Assembly: GCA_023458595.1 (NCBI GenBank)
Contig: JAEWYT010000154.1
Coordinates: 1-30,597, forward strand
Length of the DNA stretch: 30,597 nt
Reading direction: 5' to 3'
From: Pseudomonadota bacterium
Lineage (GTDB): Bacteria; Pseudomonadota; Alphaproteobacteria; Rhizobiales; Tepidamorphaceae
A program made the translations under genes and the position numbers. Positions 17,100-24,796 of this stretch are shown here, piece by piece. Numbering within the stretch: position 1 is the stretch's first letter; the number at the start of each line of letters is the position of its first letter. The notes under the pieces were generated by a model. It was not told the origin of the DNA. It saw only the letters and a list, made by a program, of their open reading frames with translations, and did not search any database.

Positions 17100-17174
17100 G
17101 CATGCCATGGGGGCCGAGGACCCGGCGCCTCTGCCTCCGGCGCGGGCGCGCGGGGGCGCAAAACGATGGCATGC
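17100..17174 (-). promoter_or_regulatory. Inverted repeat in the BMP operon leader
   Basis: GCATGCCAT (17100-17108) and ATGGCATGC (17166-17174) are perfect 9-bp arms enclosing 57 very GC-rich bases. It lies in the presumed 5' leader of the BMP operon. It could be an RNA structure or an operator; I recognise no known element. The rest of 17026-17356 holds the candidate promoter below and no gene. Confidence 0.35.
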
Positions 17175-17292
17175 CCAAGCATCGGGCAGCGCAGCGGCGC
17201 GCGATTGCGCACCTTCTCCTGACGAACCGGCGCTCATGGCCGACTCTTCTCCCCCTCATGGCCTGGCTCGCGACCGGGCCTCGAGGCGGATT

Positions 17293-17320
17293 GTAAGACA
17301 GTTTTTTATCGGCTGGTCAA
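17293..17320 (-). promoter_or_regulatory. BMP operon promoter with RutR-like site
   Basis: On the minus strand TTGACCAGCCGATAAA (17320-17305) matches the RutR box at 11 of 14 positions, with one intact half-site. TTGACC also serves as a -35 element, followed after 18-19 nt by TTACAAT as a possible -10. The preT site has the same TTGACC-N4-GATAAA form. Confidence 0.5.
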
Positions 17321-17356
17321 AAGAACGTTTTTCCACCGGCCCGGCGGAAATACGGA

Positions 17357-17953
17357 TCAATGGCGATAACAGGAGTAGCGCCCGATGTACTTCCAGGCGA
17401 ACGGCAGGGTCACCATCGCCAGCGTCACCTTGACGGCTTCGGCGGGAAGATAGGGCAGAAGGCCGAGCGACAGCGCCTTGGAAAAACCGAACAGATGGGT
17501 GAGCCAGGCGACGCCGAAGCCGAACAGCACGGCGTCGCCGATCAGGAAGGCGAACAGTGCCGTCTGCCAGCGGCGATCGAAGCCGTGCTCGGCAAGGTAT
17601 CCGACGACCGCGGCGGCGACCAGAAAGCCTATCAGGAAGCCTCCGGACGGACCGACGAAGTAGTCGTAGCCGCCGCCGGTGGCGAACACCGGCCAGCCGA
17701 TCGCGCCTTCGGCCAGGTAGATCGCGACCGTCGCGATACCGAGGCGCAATCCGTACACGGCGCCGATCAGCAGGACGACCAGCGTCTGCATGGTGATCGG
17801 CACCGGCCAGAAGGGCAACTGGATCTTGGCCGACACGGTCAGCACGGCCGTTCCCGCCACAACGAGCAGGCCGCCGAGCAGCAGCCCGTCGATATCGTCC
17901 ATTCGGACCATGGCTCGTGCCAGCGTGGGCCATCGCGGCTGGAATCGCGACAT
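17357..17953 (-). CDS. bioY: BioY biotin-transport S component (copy 1)
   Basis: 198 aa with about six membrane segments. Typical BioY text includes SAKIQLPFWPVPITMQTLVVLLIGAVYG near 42-69 (the PVPITMQT motif), GGGYDYFVGPSGGFLIGFLVAA near 95-116, and PYLPAEAVKVTLA near 170. Family knowledge: BioY captures biotin in the membrane, alone or with an EcfA/EcfT energising module. No ecfA/ecfT is present in the window. ATG 17953 has GGGAGGTGCA upstream; an ATG 63 bp earlier lacks one. It is separated from the second bioY by an intrinsic terminator, so it has its own promoter. Confidence 0.92.
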   Translation of the reverse strand: MSRFQPRWPTLARAMVRMDDIDGLLLGGLLVVAGTAVLTVSAKIQLPFWPVPITMQTLVVLLIGAVYGLRLGIATVAIYLAEGAIGWPVFATGGGYDYFVGPSGGFLIGFLVAAAVVGYLAEHGFDRRWQTALFAFLIGDAVLFGFGVAWLTHLFGFSKALSLGLLPYLPAEAVKVTLAMVTLPFAWKYIGRYSCYRH

Positions 17954-18140
17954 TGCACCTCCCGGTGTAGCGACTCGCAAATTATGGCCGAACTTATTTA
18001 TGATTTGTTGCGCCACTTAATGAACTTATACGTGCATGCTTCCGGGTCCGGCCGGTCGCCCACCGCAACCGCATCGCGGTTTCCTCATCTGTTCGATGCA
18101 ATCGCCGCTCGCGGCCGATGGCGTTTCCGGACGATCAAAC

Positions 18141-18167
18141 AAAAAAAGGCGCGCCGAAGCGCGCCTT
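18141..18167 (-). terminator. Intrinsic terminator after bioY copy 2
   Basis: On the minus strand AAGGCGCGC-TTCG-GCGCGCCTT followed by TTTTT: a perfect 9-bp stem, UUCG loop and U tract, 20 bp past the bioY stop. It marks the 3' end of the long minus-strand array that begins at the TorT-like gene. It is the clearest terminator in the window. Confidence 0.92.
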
Positions 18168-18188
18168 CTTCATTGCGGACCCGGCCTA

Positions 18189-18773
18189 TCAGCGGTTGCG
18201 GCCGACCACTTTCCAGGCGAGCGGCAGCACCGCCATCGCGAGCGCGATCTTCAATGCCTCGGCCGGGAGGAACGGCAGCAGGCCGCCCGCGACCGCCTTC
18301 TCGAAGCCGATCAGCCCGGTCAGCCAGGCAATGCCGAAGGCGAAGATGATGATGTCGCCGATCAGGAAGGCGGCGAGCGCGGTGGGCCAGCGGCGGTCGA
18401 AACCGCGCTCGGCGAGCCAGCCGACGACGATCGCCGCGACCAGGAAGCCGATGAGATAGCCGCCGGTCGGGCCGGCCATGTACGCGAGGCCGGCGCCGAG
18501 GCCGAAGACGGGCAGGCCGATCGCGCCCTGCGCGAGGTAAAGGGCGACGGTCGCGCCGGCGAGGCGCGCGCCGTAGACCGCGCCGATGACCAGCACCGCG
18601 AAGGTCTGCATCGACATCTGGACGGGCCAGAACGGCACCTGGATCTTCGCCGAGAGCGTCAGCAGCGCCGTGCCGACCAGCACGAGCACCGTCGCGCGCA
18701 GCCATCTCGTGTTTTCTTTGGCGGGCCAGAGCGCTCCGGCCAAAGTCGGACCGTGAATCTCCGCTACATTCAT
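18189..18773 (-). CDS. bioY: BioY biotin-transport S component (copy 2)
   Basis: 194 aa with about six membrane segments. SAKIQVPFWPVQMSMQTFAVLVIGAVYG near 41-68, GLAYMAGPTGGYLIGFLVAA near 96-115 and PFLPAEALKIALA near 170 match copy 1 closely, but the substrate-loop motif reads PVQMSMQT instead of PVPITMQT. ATG 18773 has GGGGAGACTG upstream. It lies 126 bp after pxpC on the same strand and ends at a strong terminator, so it is probably the last gene of the biotin-dependent carboxylase array and may supply the biotin that the small carrier needs. Confidence 0.92.
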   Translation of the reverse strand: MNVAEIHGPTLAGALWPAKENTRWLRATVLVLVGTALLTLSAKIQVPFWPVQMSMQTFAVLVIGAVYGARLAGATVALYLAQGAIGLPVFGLGAGLAYMAGPTGGYLIGFLVAAIVVGWLAERGFDRRWPTALAAFLIGDIIIFAFGIAWLTGLIGFEKAVAGGLLPFLPAEALKIALAMAVLPLAWKVVGRNR

Positions 18774-18899
18774 CAAACAGTCTCCCCGATTGCGCCGAAA
18801 AGGCGGATTAGCTCCCATGACCGCCCTCGACGTTCCCGCCGAGGCTGCCTATTCCTCAATGCCGACGTCGCGACGATGCGGCACGTCGATCCGGCCGGA

Positions 18900-19871
18900 T
18901 CAGGACAGGACCGAACGGACTTCGTCAAGGGCGACGTGACGTTCCCTGCGCGCTTTCAACGCCTGATCCATGTCGACGGCAACGAACTTCGTCTCCGTAT
19001 GGGGCTGCATCTGGCCGATCAGGTCCATGTCGGCGGAGATGATGGTGCCCAGCATGAAATAGCCGCCGCCGGACACCGCGTCCCGGTGAAGGACGATCGG
19101 CTCGGTGCCACCGGGCACCTGGATCGAGCCGTAGGGATAGCAGGCGTCGACGATGTTGGAGGGATCGGAGCCGGCGCCGAAGGGCTGCTCGCGCGGCACG
19201 AAGTCGAGCGGACGTCCGCCGCGGAAGCGGTAGCCCATGCGGTCGCATTCGGGCGCCACCTTCCAGGTGTCGTCGAAGAAGTGGTCGCCGGCTTCCTTGG
19301 TGATACGGTGCCAATAGAGGCCGGGCAGCATGCGAAGCTCGACGGGCGCCTTGGGCATCCGGCGCATCTTCTCCGGGACGCTACGGCCCTCCGCGGCGCC
19401 GGCGCCCGAGCCGACCGGCAGAGTATCACCGGCGGCGATCGGCCTGCCCTCGTAGCCGCCGAGCGCGCCGATCGCGTAGGTCGAGCGGCTGCCGAGCTGG
19501 ACCGGCACGTCGATGCCGCCGGAGACGGCGATATAGGCGCGGGCTCCAGCCTTCAGAAAGTCGAAGGACAGAACCTGCCCGGCCTTCACCTTGAAGGACG
19601 TCCAGGTCGCCTGCGGCTTGCCGTCCACCTTGGGCGGCAGCTCGGCGCCCGTGACGGCGACGGTCGCGTCGCCGGTGAATTCCAGCTCGGGCCCCATGAA
19701 CACGCATTCGAGGCAGGCCGCGCCTTCCTCGTTGCCGACGAGCAGGTTCGCGCAATGCAGCGCGAAGCGGTCCATGGCGCCGCCGATCGGGATGCCGAGA
19801 TGGTAGTAGCCGGGCCGGCCGAGGTCCTGGACGGTGGTGGCGAGCCCCGGGGCAATCACTTTAATGGCCAT
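18900..19871 (-). CDS. pxpC: Biotin-dependent carboxyltransferase subunit, PxpC/KipA type
   Basis: 323 aa, full length for the AHS2/KipA family. IKVIAPGLATTVQDLGRPGY at residues 3-22 is the diagnostic N-terminus, followed by GIPIGGAMDRFAL and ARAYIAVSGGIDVP near 108-121. Family knowledge: KipA-like proteins form one half of the carboxyltransferase of urea carboxylase, or the C subunit of PxpABC 5-oxoprolinase. ATG 19871 overlaps the end of the pxpB-like gene by 11 bp, so the two are translationally coupled and should form one complex. The adjacent biotin carboxylase and carrier favour a carboxyltransferase role over plain 5-oxoprolinase. Substrate unknown. Confidence 0.88.
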   Translation of the reverse strand: MAIKVIAPGLATTVQDLGRPGYYHLGIPIGGAMDRFALHCANLLVGNEEGAACLECVFMGPELEFTGDATVAVTGAELPPKVDGKPQATWTSFKVKAGQVLSFDFLKAGARAYIAVSGGIDVPVQLGSRSTYAIGALGGYEGRPIAAGDTLPVGSGAGAAEGRSVPEKMRRMPKAPVELRMLPGLYWHRITKEAGDHFFDDTWKVAPECDRMGYRFRGGRPLDFVPREQPFGAGSDPSNIVDACYPYGSIQVPGGTEPIVLHRDAVSGGGYFMLGTIISADMDLIGQMQPHTETKFVAVDMDQALKARRERHVALDEVRSVLS

Positions 19872-20736
19872 AGAGCGTCTCCATCAGCTTGGCGTTGTAG
19901 CCGTCGATGTCCTTGTTGAACTCGTCGAGGTCGAAGGTGACGTCATGGATCAGCGGCGTGAACTTGTTGGCCTCGACGTCGGCGACGGCCTGGTCGTATT
20001 CCTCGCGACCGATCGGCTTCCATTTGACGATGTCGCCGGGATTGAAGAAGACCATGAAGTCCTTCAGATAGCCGATCTCCTGCTTGGGATCGTAGATCGG
20101 CATCGGGGTGATGCCGAACATCTGGTAGCCGCCGGCGCCGCGCACCGAGTAGATGCAGCCGAAGCAGCCGCCGATGCCCACCGTGAGCTTCGGCGTGTCC
20201 GTGCGGGGGCGCAGATACTTCGGCACCTCGATCTGCCTGGGGCGGTCGACCATCTGGTAGAGGAACGGCAGGCCGGCGACGAAGCCGACCATCGAGACGA
20301 ACCACGGCGCGCCCGAATGGGCCTCGATGAAGGTGTCGACGGTCTCGTAGCCGTTGATCGCGGCGGCATATTCGATGTCGGTCGAGTTCGGGTCCTGATG
20401 GCGCTCTCGGAAGCGCATCAGCGTCTCGTGCGTCCAGGGATCCTGGTAGAACACCGGCACCTCGATGATGCGGGTGCCGATGCGCGCCTCCGACTTCTCG
20501 GCGGCCGCCTCCAGCGACTTCAGCTCTTTCAGCATGTCGTCTGGATGGATCACGTCCGGATCGAACTTGATCTGGAAGGAGGCGTTCGCCGGGCAGATCT
20601 CGGTGACGCCCTTGATGCCTGCCTCCTTCACCGCACTGGTGATCGAGAGGCTCTTGAAGAAGGCCTCGAGCGACATCTCCTCGTCTACTTCGACGAAGAC
20701 GTGCTCGTCGCCCCCGAAGGAGTATCTTGTCTTCAT
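19861..20736 (-). CDS. pxpB: Carboxyltransferase subunit, PxpB/KipI type with urea-carboxylase-like tail
   Basis: 291 aa, about 70 longer than typical PxpB/KipI (~220 aa). The core has TEICPANASFQIKFDPDVI near 45-63 and LTVGIGGCFGCIYSVRGAGGYQMFG near 184-208, the AHS1 hallmark (GGxxxxIYxxxGPGGYQ-like). After this the chain continues to EEYDQAVADVEANKFTPLIH and TFDLDEFNKDI near 248-279. That is the tail found in the KipI part of urea carboxylase before the biotin domain, as I remember it. So this subunit looks derived from, or convergent with, urea carboxylase and not from simple PxpB. ATG 20736 has GGGGGAG upstream; it follows the biotin carboxylase by 34 bp. Confidence 0.87.
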   Translation of the reverse strand: MKTRYSFGGDEHVFVEVDEEMSLEAFFKSLSITSAVKEAGIKGVTEICPANASFQIKFDPDVIHPDDMLKELKSLEAAAEKSEARIGTRIIEVPVFYQDPWTHETLMRFRERHQDPNSTDIEYAAAINGYETVDTFIEAHSGAPWFVSMVGFVAGLPFLYQMVDRPRQIEVPKYLRPRTDTPKLTVGIGGCFGCIYSVRGAGGYQMFGITPMPIYDPKQEIGYLKDFMVFFNPGDIVKWKPIGREEYDQAVADVEANKFTPLIHDVTFDLDEFNKDIDGYNAKLMETLYGH

Positions 20737-20770
20737 CTCGCGGGTGCTCCCCCTCTCGGTTCAGTCCGTA

Positions 20771-22135
20771 TCAGGCCAGTTTCGTCGCGTTCGACGCGAG
20801 CCAATGCTCGAGCCAGCGAGTGTGGACCGCGTTGGCGCGGACGTCCGGGTCGCCGGCCAGCGCGGTGTACAAGGGTATGGTCGTCCTGACGCCGTCGACG
20901 TTCAACTCGCCGAGCGCGCGCTCGAGCCGGACGATGGCGCGCTCGCGATCCTCTCCCCAGACGATCAGCTTGCCGAGCAGCGAATCGTAGAAGGGCGGGA
21001 TGGCGTAGCCGGAGTAGAGCATCGTGTCGAAGCGCACGCCCGGGCCGCCCGGCACGCGAAGATCGCCGACGAGGCCGGGGAACGGCATGAAGTCGTTGGC
21101 CGGGTCCTCGGCGTTGATGCGCACCTCGATCGCGTGGCCGCGGCGGACGATATCCGCCTGTTTCAGGCGCAGCGGCTCGCCGCCCGCGATCCGAAGCATC
21201 TCGCCGACGAGATCGACACCGGTGATCCATTCGCTCACCGGATGCTCGACCTGGATGCGGGTGTTCATCTCGATGAAGTAGAAGTCGCCGGTGGCGTCGT
21301 CGTAGAGATATTCGAGCGTGCCGGCGCCGCGGTAGTTCACCGATTTCGCGAGCGCCACGGCGGAGGCGCAGAGCTTCTCGCGCGCCTCCTGCCCGAGGGC
21401 CGCGGACGGCGCCTCCTCCCAGACCTTCTGGCGGCGGCGCTGGAGCGAGCATTCGCGCTCGAAGCAATGGACGACGTCGGAGCCGTCGCCGAGGACCTGA
21501 ACCTCGATGTGGCGGGCCTTCTCGATCACCTTCTCGACGTAGAGCCCGCCGTCGCCGAAGGCCGACTGCGCCTCGGTCTGGGCGAGATGGAAGAAGTGGG
21601 CGAACTCCTCGGCGTCGTGGGCGATGCGGATGCCGCGTCCACCGCCGCCGGCCGCCGCCTTTATCATCACCGGATAGCCGATCTTCGCGGCGAGCTTCTC
21701 GGCTTCGGCGACATCATCGATGCGGCCCTCGCTACCGGGCACGGTCGGAACACCGGCGTTCATCGCGGCGGTCCGGGCGGCGACCTTGTCGCCCATCATG
21801 CGGATCGTGTCGCCGCACGGGCCGACGAAGATCAGCCCCGCCGCCTCGACCGCGTCGGCGAAGTGCGCGCTTTCGGCGAGGAAACCGTACCCCGGGTGCA
21901 CCGCGTCTGCGCCGGCGGCCTTCGCGGCGTCCACAATCGCGTGGATGTTCAGGTAGGACTTCGCCGCCTGCGGCGGGCCGATCTCGACGGCGGAATCGGC
22001 GAGCTGTACGGCGAGCGAATTGGCGTCGGCCTCGCTGTGGGCCTGGACCGTGCGGATGCCGAGATCGCGGGCCGCGCGGATGATCCGCACGGCGATCTCA
22101 CCGCGGTTGGCGACAAGCAGTTTGCGGATCGGCAT
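20771..22135 (-). CDS. accC: Biotin carboxylase subunit (AccC-like)
   Basis: 454 aa, the size of AccC. KLLVANRGEIAVRIIRAARDLGI near 5-27 starts the N-terminal domain; MIKAAAGGGGRGIRI near 157-171 is the ATP-grasp glycine loop; HIEVQVLGD, ECSLQRRRQK and FIEMNTRIQVEHPVSEWITGVDLV contain the ATP/bicarbonate and catalytic residues. Family knowledge: it carboxylates the biotin on a carrier with ATP and bicarbonate. This is probably not the housekeeping AccC: it sits between a 79-aa carrier and KipI/KipA subunits with no accD/accA. ATG 22135 is chosen because the family N-terminus starts there. The 312-bp gap to the carrier gene holds repeats. Confidence 0.9.
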   Translation of the reverse strand: MPIRKLLVANRGEIAVRIIRAARDLGIRTVQAHSEADANSLAVQLADSAVEIGPPQAAKSYLNIHAIVDAAKAAGADAVHPGYGFLAESAHFADAVEAAGLIFVGPCGDTIRMMGDKVAARTAAMNAGVPTVPGSEGRIDDVAEAEKLAAKIGYPVMIKAAAGGGGRGIRIAHDAEEFAHFFHLAQTEAQSAFGDGGLYVEKVIEKARHIEVQVLGDGSDVVHCFERECSLQRRRQKVWEEAPSAALGQEAREKLCASAVALAKSVNYRGAGTLEYLYDDATGDFYFIEMNTRIQVEHPVSEWITGVDLVGEMLRIAGGEPLRLKQADIVRRGHAIEVRINAEDPANDFMPFPGLVGDLRVPGGPGVRFDTMLYSGYAIPPFYDSLLGKLIVWGEDRERAIVRLERALGELNVDGVRTTIPLYTALAGDPDVRANAVHTRWLEHWLASNATKLA

Positions 22136-22180
22136 TCGCTCTGCGTTCCTCAGTTCGGTCCACCGATGGGGCACGGCCCG

Positions 22181-22414
22181 CATGGACCCTGGATCAAGTC
22201 CAGGGCACCGGTCCTGTCATGTGGCGAGACCTCGCCCCAAACCGCAGCCGCGTGTCCCGGACTTGATCCGGGACCCATGCAGCTGCTCGCCGAGCACGGC
22301 GTTTCGATCTCCGTTCCGCCTCTCCTCTCCGTCATGCCCGGGCTTGTCCCGGGTATCCGCGAACGGCCTCCCGGCGATGGCACCGTGGACGGCCGGGACG
22401 AGCCCGGCCAAGAC
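22181..22414. repeat. Cluster of palindromic repeats between carrier and carboxylase genes
   Basis: Four palindromic arms in series: GACCCTGGATCAAGTCCAGG (within 22181-22208), its partner GTCCCGGACTTGATCCGGGA (within 22251-22279), GTCATGCCCGGGCTTGTCCC (22331-22361) and CGTGGACGGCCGGGACGAGC (22384-22414). They fill the 312-bp gap 22136-22447, which contains no gene. Confidence 0.82.
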
Positions 22415-22447
22415 GACGGAGAGGTCTGGAGGACGGCGATCACCGTC

Positions 22448-22687
22448 TCAGCCCTTGAGCTTGACCAGAGGCTGGCCGGCCTGCACCGCGTCCTCGTTCT
22501 CGACGAGGAAGGCCTCGATATGGCCGTCGGCGTCCGCCTTCACCTCGTAGAAGGTCTTCATCACCTCGACGAGGCCGATTACGTCGCCCTTGGCGACGGC
22601 GTCGCCGGGCTCCTTGTAGGCCGGTTGGTCGGGCGCGGGCTTGCGATAGAAGGTGCCGGGGAGCGGGGAAAGGATTTCGATGCTCAT
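22448..22687 (-). CDS. accB: Small biotin carboxyl carrier protein
   Basis: 79 aa: just a biotinyl domain, without the Pro/Ala-rich and thumb-bearing N-terminus of housekeeping AccB (~150 aa). LSPLPGTFYRKPAPDQPAYKE opens the domain; the biotinylated lysine is Lys44 in VEVMKTF, a variant of the usual EAMKM. Family knowledge: biotin attached by BirA swings between the carboxylase and carboxyltransferase sites. ATG 22687 is followed by MSIEILSPL. It lies 49 bp after pxpA and before the biotin carboxylase, and is presumably dedicated to the neighbouring KipI/KipA pair. Confidence 0.92.
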   Translation of the reverse strand: MSIEILSPLPGTFYRKPAPDQPAYKEPGDAVAKGDVIGLVEVMKTFYEVKADADGHIEAFLVENEDAVQAGQPLVKLKG

Positions 22688-22736
22688 GGTGTCGCGTCTC
22701 TCTGGTTCCGTCGTTCTGGAAGGTCCGCGTCAGGTC

Positions 22737-23465
22737 TCACGCCGCCTCGAGATAGGGCGCGACCGCGTCGCGTACGGTGCGGGCGACCTCGACCGCGTTC
22801 GGCGTGTCGGAGTGCACGCAGATCGCATCGGCGCGCACCGGAATGTCGTTGCCGTCGACCGATTTCGTGACGCCCTCGCGGATCGCGCGGATACAGCGTT
22901 CCGCGGCGTCCTGCGGATCCACCGGCTCGTGCTCGCGGGTGATGATGAGCTTGCCGTCGCCGGCATAGTAGAGGTCCGCGTAGAACTCGGCGATGAACTT
23001 GTGGCCGCGCGCGATGTAGACCTTCTCGTGGCAGGTCTCGATCATGCCCATGATCGGCACACGGAAGACGTCGGCCGCATCGCAGACGGCATTGGCGACG
23101 TCCTCGTCGCGGGACGCCATGCCGTAGAGCGCGCCATGCGGCTTGATGTGGTTCAGCTTCATGCCTTCGGCGTCGAGGAAGCCCTTCAGCGCGCCGATCT
23201 GGTAGATCAGGCAGTTCGCGAGCTCCTCGCGCGGCATCTTCATTTCGCGCCGGCCGAAGCCCTGCAGGTCCGGCAGGGAAGGATGCGCGCCGACCTTGAC
23301 GCCGTGCTTCTTGGCGAGCCGGACGGTTGCGCGGATATGGTTGAAGTCCGAGGCGTGGAAGCCGCAGGCGACGTTCGCCGCCGAGATCAGCGGCATCAGC
23401 GCCGCGTCGTCGCCCATCCGGTAGAGCCCGAAGCTCTCGCCCATGTCGCAGTTGATGAACGTCAT
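22737..23465 (-). CDS. pxpA: LamB/YcsF family protein, PxpA-like
   Basis: 242 aa, the usual family length. INCDMGESFG near 4-13, ISAANVACGFHASDF near 27-41, VGAHPSLPD near 58-66 and HIKPHGALY near 106-114 are the conserved PxpA motifs. Family knowledge: E. coli PxpA works with PxpB and PxpC to open 5-oxoproline using ATP. Here it is separated from its B and C partners by a biotin carrier and a biotin carboxylase, so it may hydrolyse a carboxylated intermediate in place of allophanate hydrolase. That role is inferred. First enzyme gene after the ABC importer, with a repeat-filled 290-bp gap upstream. Confidence 0.9.
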   Translation of the reverse strand: MTFINCDMGESFGLYRMGDDAALMPLISAANVACGFHASDFNHIRATVRLAKKHGVKVGAHPSLPDLQGFGRREMKMPREELANCLIYQIGALKGFLDAEGMKLNHIKPHGALYGMASRDEDVANAVCDAADVFRVPIMGMIETCHEKVYIARGHKFIAEFYADLYYAGDGKLIITREHEPVDPQDAAERCIRAIREGVTKSVDGNDIPVRADAICVHSDTPNAVEVARTVRDAVAPYLEAA

Positions 23466-23547
23466 AGGGTATTGGCCTCCCTCATGTTTGCGCGCGGTTG
23501 TCCGTCATCGGGTGATGCGGAAACGATGAGACCTGCCTGGTCCTGTT

Positions 23548-23690
23548 CTTCTCCCCTCCCCCTCGTGGGGAGGGGTCGGGGGTGGGGCGCGAAGCGCGCG
23601 TCAGCGCGCGGAGCGTGCAACGTCCGCCGCACGGCCGGCTTGCGCCGGCCGCCCCCTCCCGGCCCGTCCCCACGAGGGGGAGGGAGAACG
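23548..23690. repeat. Inverted pair of CCCCTCCCCCTCGTGGGGAGG repeats
   Basis: CTCCCCTCCCCCTCGTGGGG plus AGGGGTCGGGGGTGGGGCG (23548-23590) faces GCCCCCTCCCGGCCCGTCCC plus CACGAGGGGGAGGGAGAA (23650-23690). It occupies the centre of the gap between the permease and pxpA; no gene is visible in 23466-23755. Confidence 0.8.
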
Positions 23691-23755
23691 GAAGGTCGCG
23701 GTTCCAATCGGAATGGCATGACACCAGTTGCGAACGGTTGCTCCACCATCGCCCG

Positions 23756-24796
23756 TCAGTCCTTGGCGCCGGCGATGTAGCGCAGGCGAATCTGGTCGGC
23801 GATCACCGCCAGGATCAGGAGGGCGCCGAGAACGACCATCTGCAGATAGGATTCGATGCGCGCGAGGTTCATGCCGTTCTGGACCAGCACGATGAACAGC
23901 GCGCCGAGCACCACGTTCTCCACCCGACCGACGCCGCCGCGCAACGACACGCCCGCGATCACGCAGGCGGCGATCGATTCGAGCGGCATCGTCGCGCCGA
24001 TATTGGCTTCGCCCGTGTCCAGACGCGCGGTGAGCAGCATGCCGGCGATGCCGGTCAACAGCGCCGTCAGGACATACGTGACGAACAGCGTCATCTTGGT
24101 GTTGATTCCCGACAGGCGGGCGGCCTTCTCGTTGCCGCCGACCGCGTAGAAGTAGCGGCCCTGGCGCGTCCAGTTGACGAAGAAGAACGTCACGATCACG
24201 AGAAGCGCGGCGAAGTAGATCGGCACCGGTATGCCGAACAGGTTGCCGAAGCCGAACACCTCGCCGAATTGCTGGGGCATGCCGTAGACCGGCACGCCGC
24301 CCGTCAGGAACAGGGCGACGCCGAAGCCGACCGAGGACATGCCGAGCGTCATGATGAAGGGGGAGACGCCGAAGACAGCGACGCCGATGCCGTTGCAGAT
24401 CCCGATGGCGACGCCGGCCGCGATGCCCGCGACCGCGCCGACGAGGATCGACAGGACGATCGCGTCGGGCATCGCCGCGTAGGTCGCAGCCATCGCCGAG
24501 GCGCCGACGACCGAGGTGATCGCCAGGATGGTGCCGACCGAAAGGTCGAAGCCGCCGGTGAGCAGCGCGAACATCTGGCCGAGCGAAACGATCATCAGAT
24601 AGACCGACTGGCGCACGACGTTGGTGAGGTTTCGCGTCGACAGGAAGTTGTCCGACATCATCGTGAAGATGACGATCGCGACGACCAGCAGGAACGGCAG
24701 CACGCCGAGGCGGATGAACAGGAATTTCAGCCAGTAGCCGAAATCGCGTTTCGGCGCGGCGAGTTCGGTGCTGGTCCCGGTCTCGGGGCTGGCCAT
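23756..24796 (-). CDS. Ribose-type (CUT2) ABC transporter permease
   Basis: 346 aa with about nine to ten membrane segments. NFLSTRNLTNVVRQSVYLMIVSLGQMFALLTGGFDLSVGTI near 50-90 is the RbsC/XylH-family hallmark (the GGxDLSVG motif), and GGNEKAARLSGINTKMTLFVTYVLTAL near 218-244 is the coupling region. ATG 24796 overlaps the ATPase stop (TGATG), so it is translationally coupled. It should homodimerise in the inner membrane and pair with the two-domain ATPase upstream. Ligand unknown: the binding protein is TorT-like, not a sugar binder by sequence. Confidence 0.92.
   Translation of the reverse strand: MASPETGTSTELAAPKRDFGYWLKFLFIRLGVLPFLLVVAIVIFTMMSDNFLSTRNLTNVVRQSVYLMIVSLGQMFALLTGGFDLSVGTILAITSVVGASAMAATYAAMPDAIVLSILVGAVAGIAAGVAIGICNGIGVAVFGVSPFIMTLGMSSVGFGVALFLTGGVPVYGMPQQFGEVFGFGNLFGIPVPIYFAALLVIVTFFFVNWTRQGRYFYAVGGNEKAARLSGINTKMTLFVTYVLTALLTGIAGMLLTARLDTGEANIGATMPLESIAACVIAGVSLRGGVGRVENVVLGALFIVLVQNGMNLARIESYLQMVVLGALLILAVIADQIRLRYIAGAKD

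Noticed and set aside
17995..18004. TTATTTATGA as a possible BioR box (TTATMKATAA) upstream of bioY copy 1
   Set aside because: Two of ten positions deviate from the consensus, and no BioR-like regulator is in the window; it could be checked by comparing bioY promoters in relatives.
18900..20736. Simple PxpABC 5-oxoprolinase with unrelated biotin genes
   Set aside because: Carrier and carboxylase lie between pxpA and pxpB on the same strand, and KipI has the urea-carboxylase-like tail, so a joint function is more likely, though not proven.
22181..22414. Regularly spaced palindromes as a CRISPR array
   Set aside because: Units are self-complementary, differ in sequence and spacing, and match the dispersed repeat families; there are no cas genes.
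20465..22870. 801-aa plus-strand open frame
   Set aside because: It covers pxpB, biotin carboxylase and carrier genes on the other strand and has no recognisable domain.
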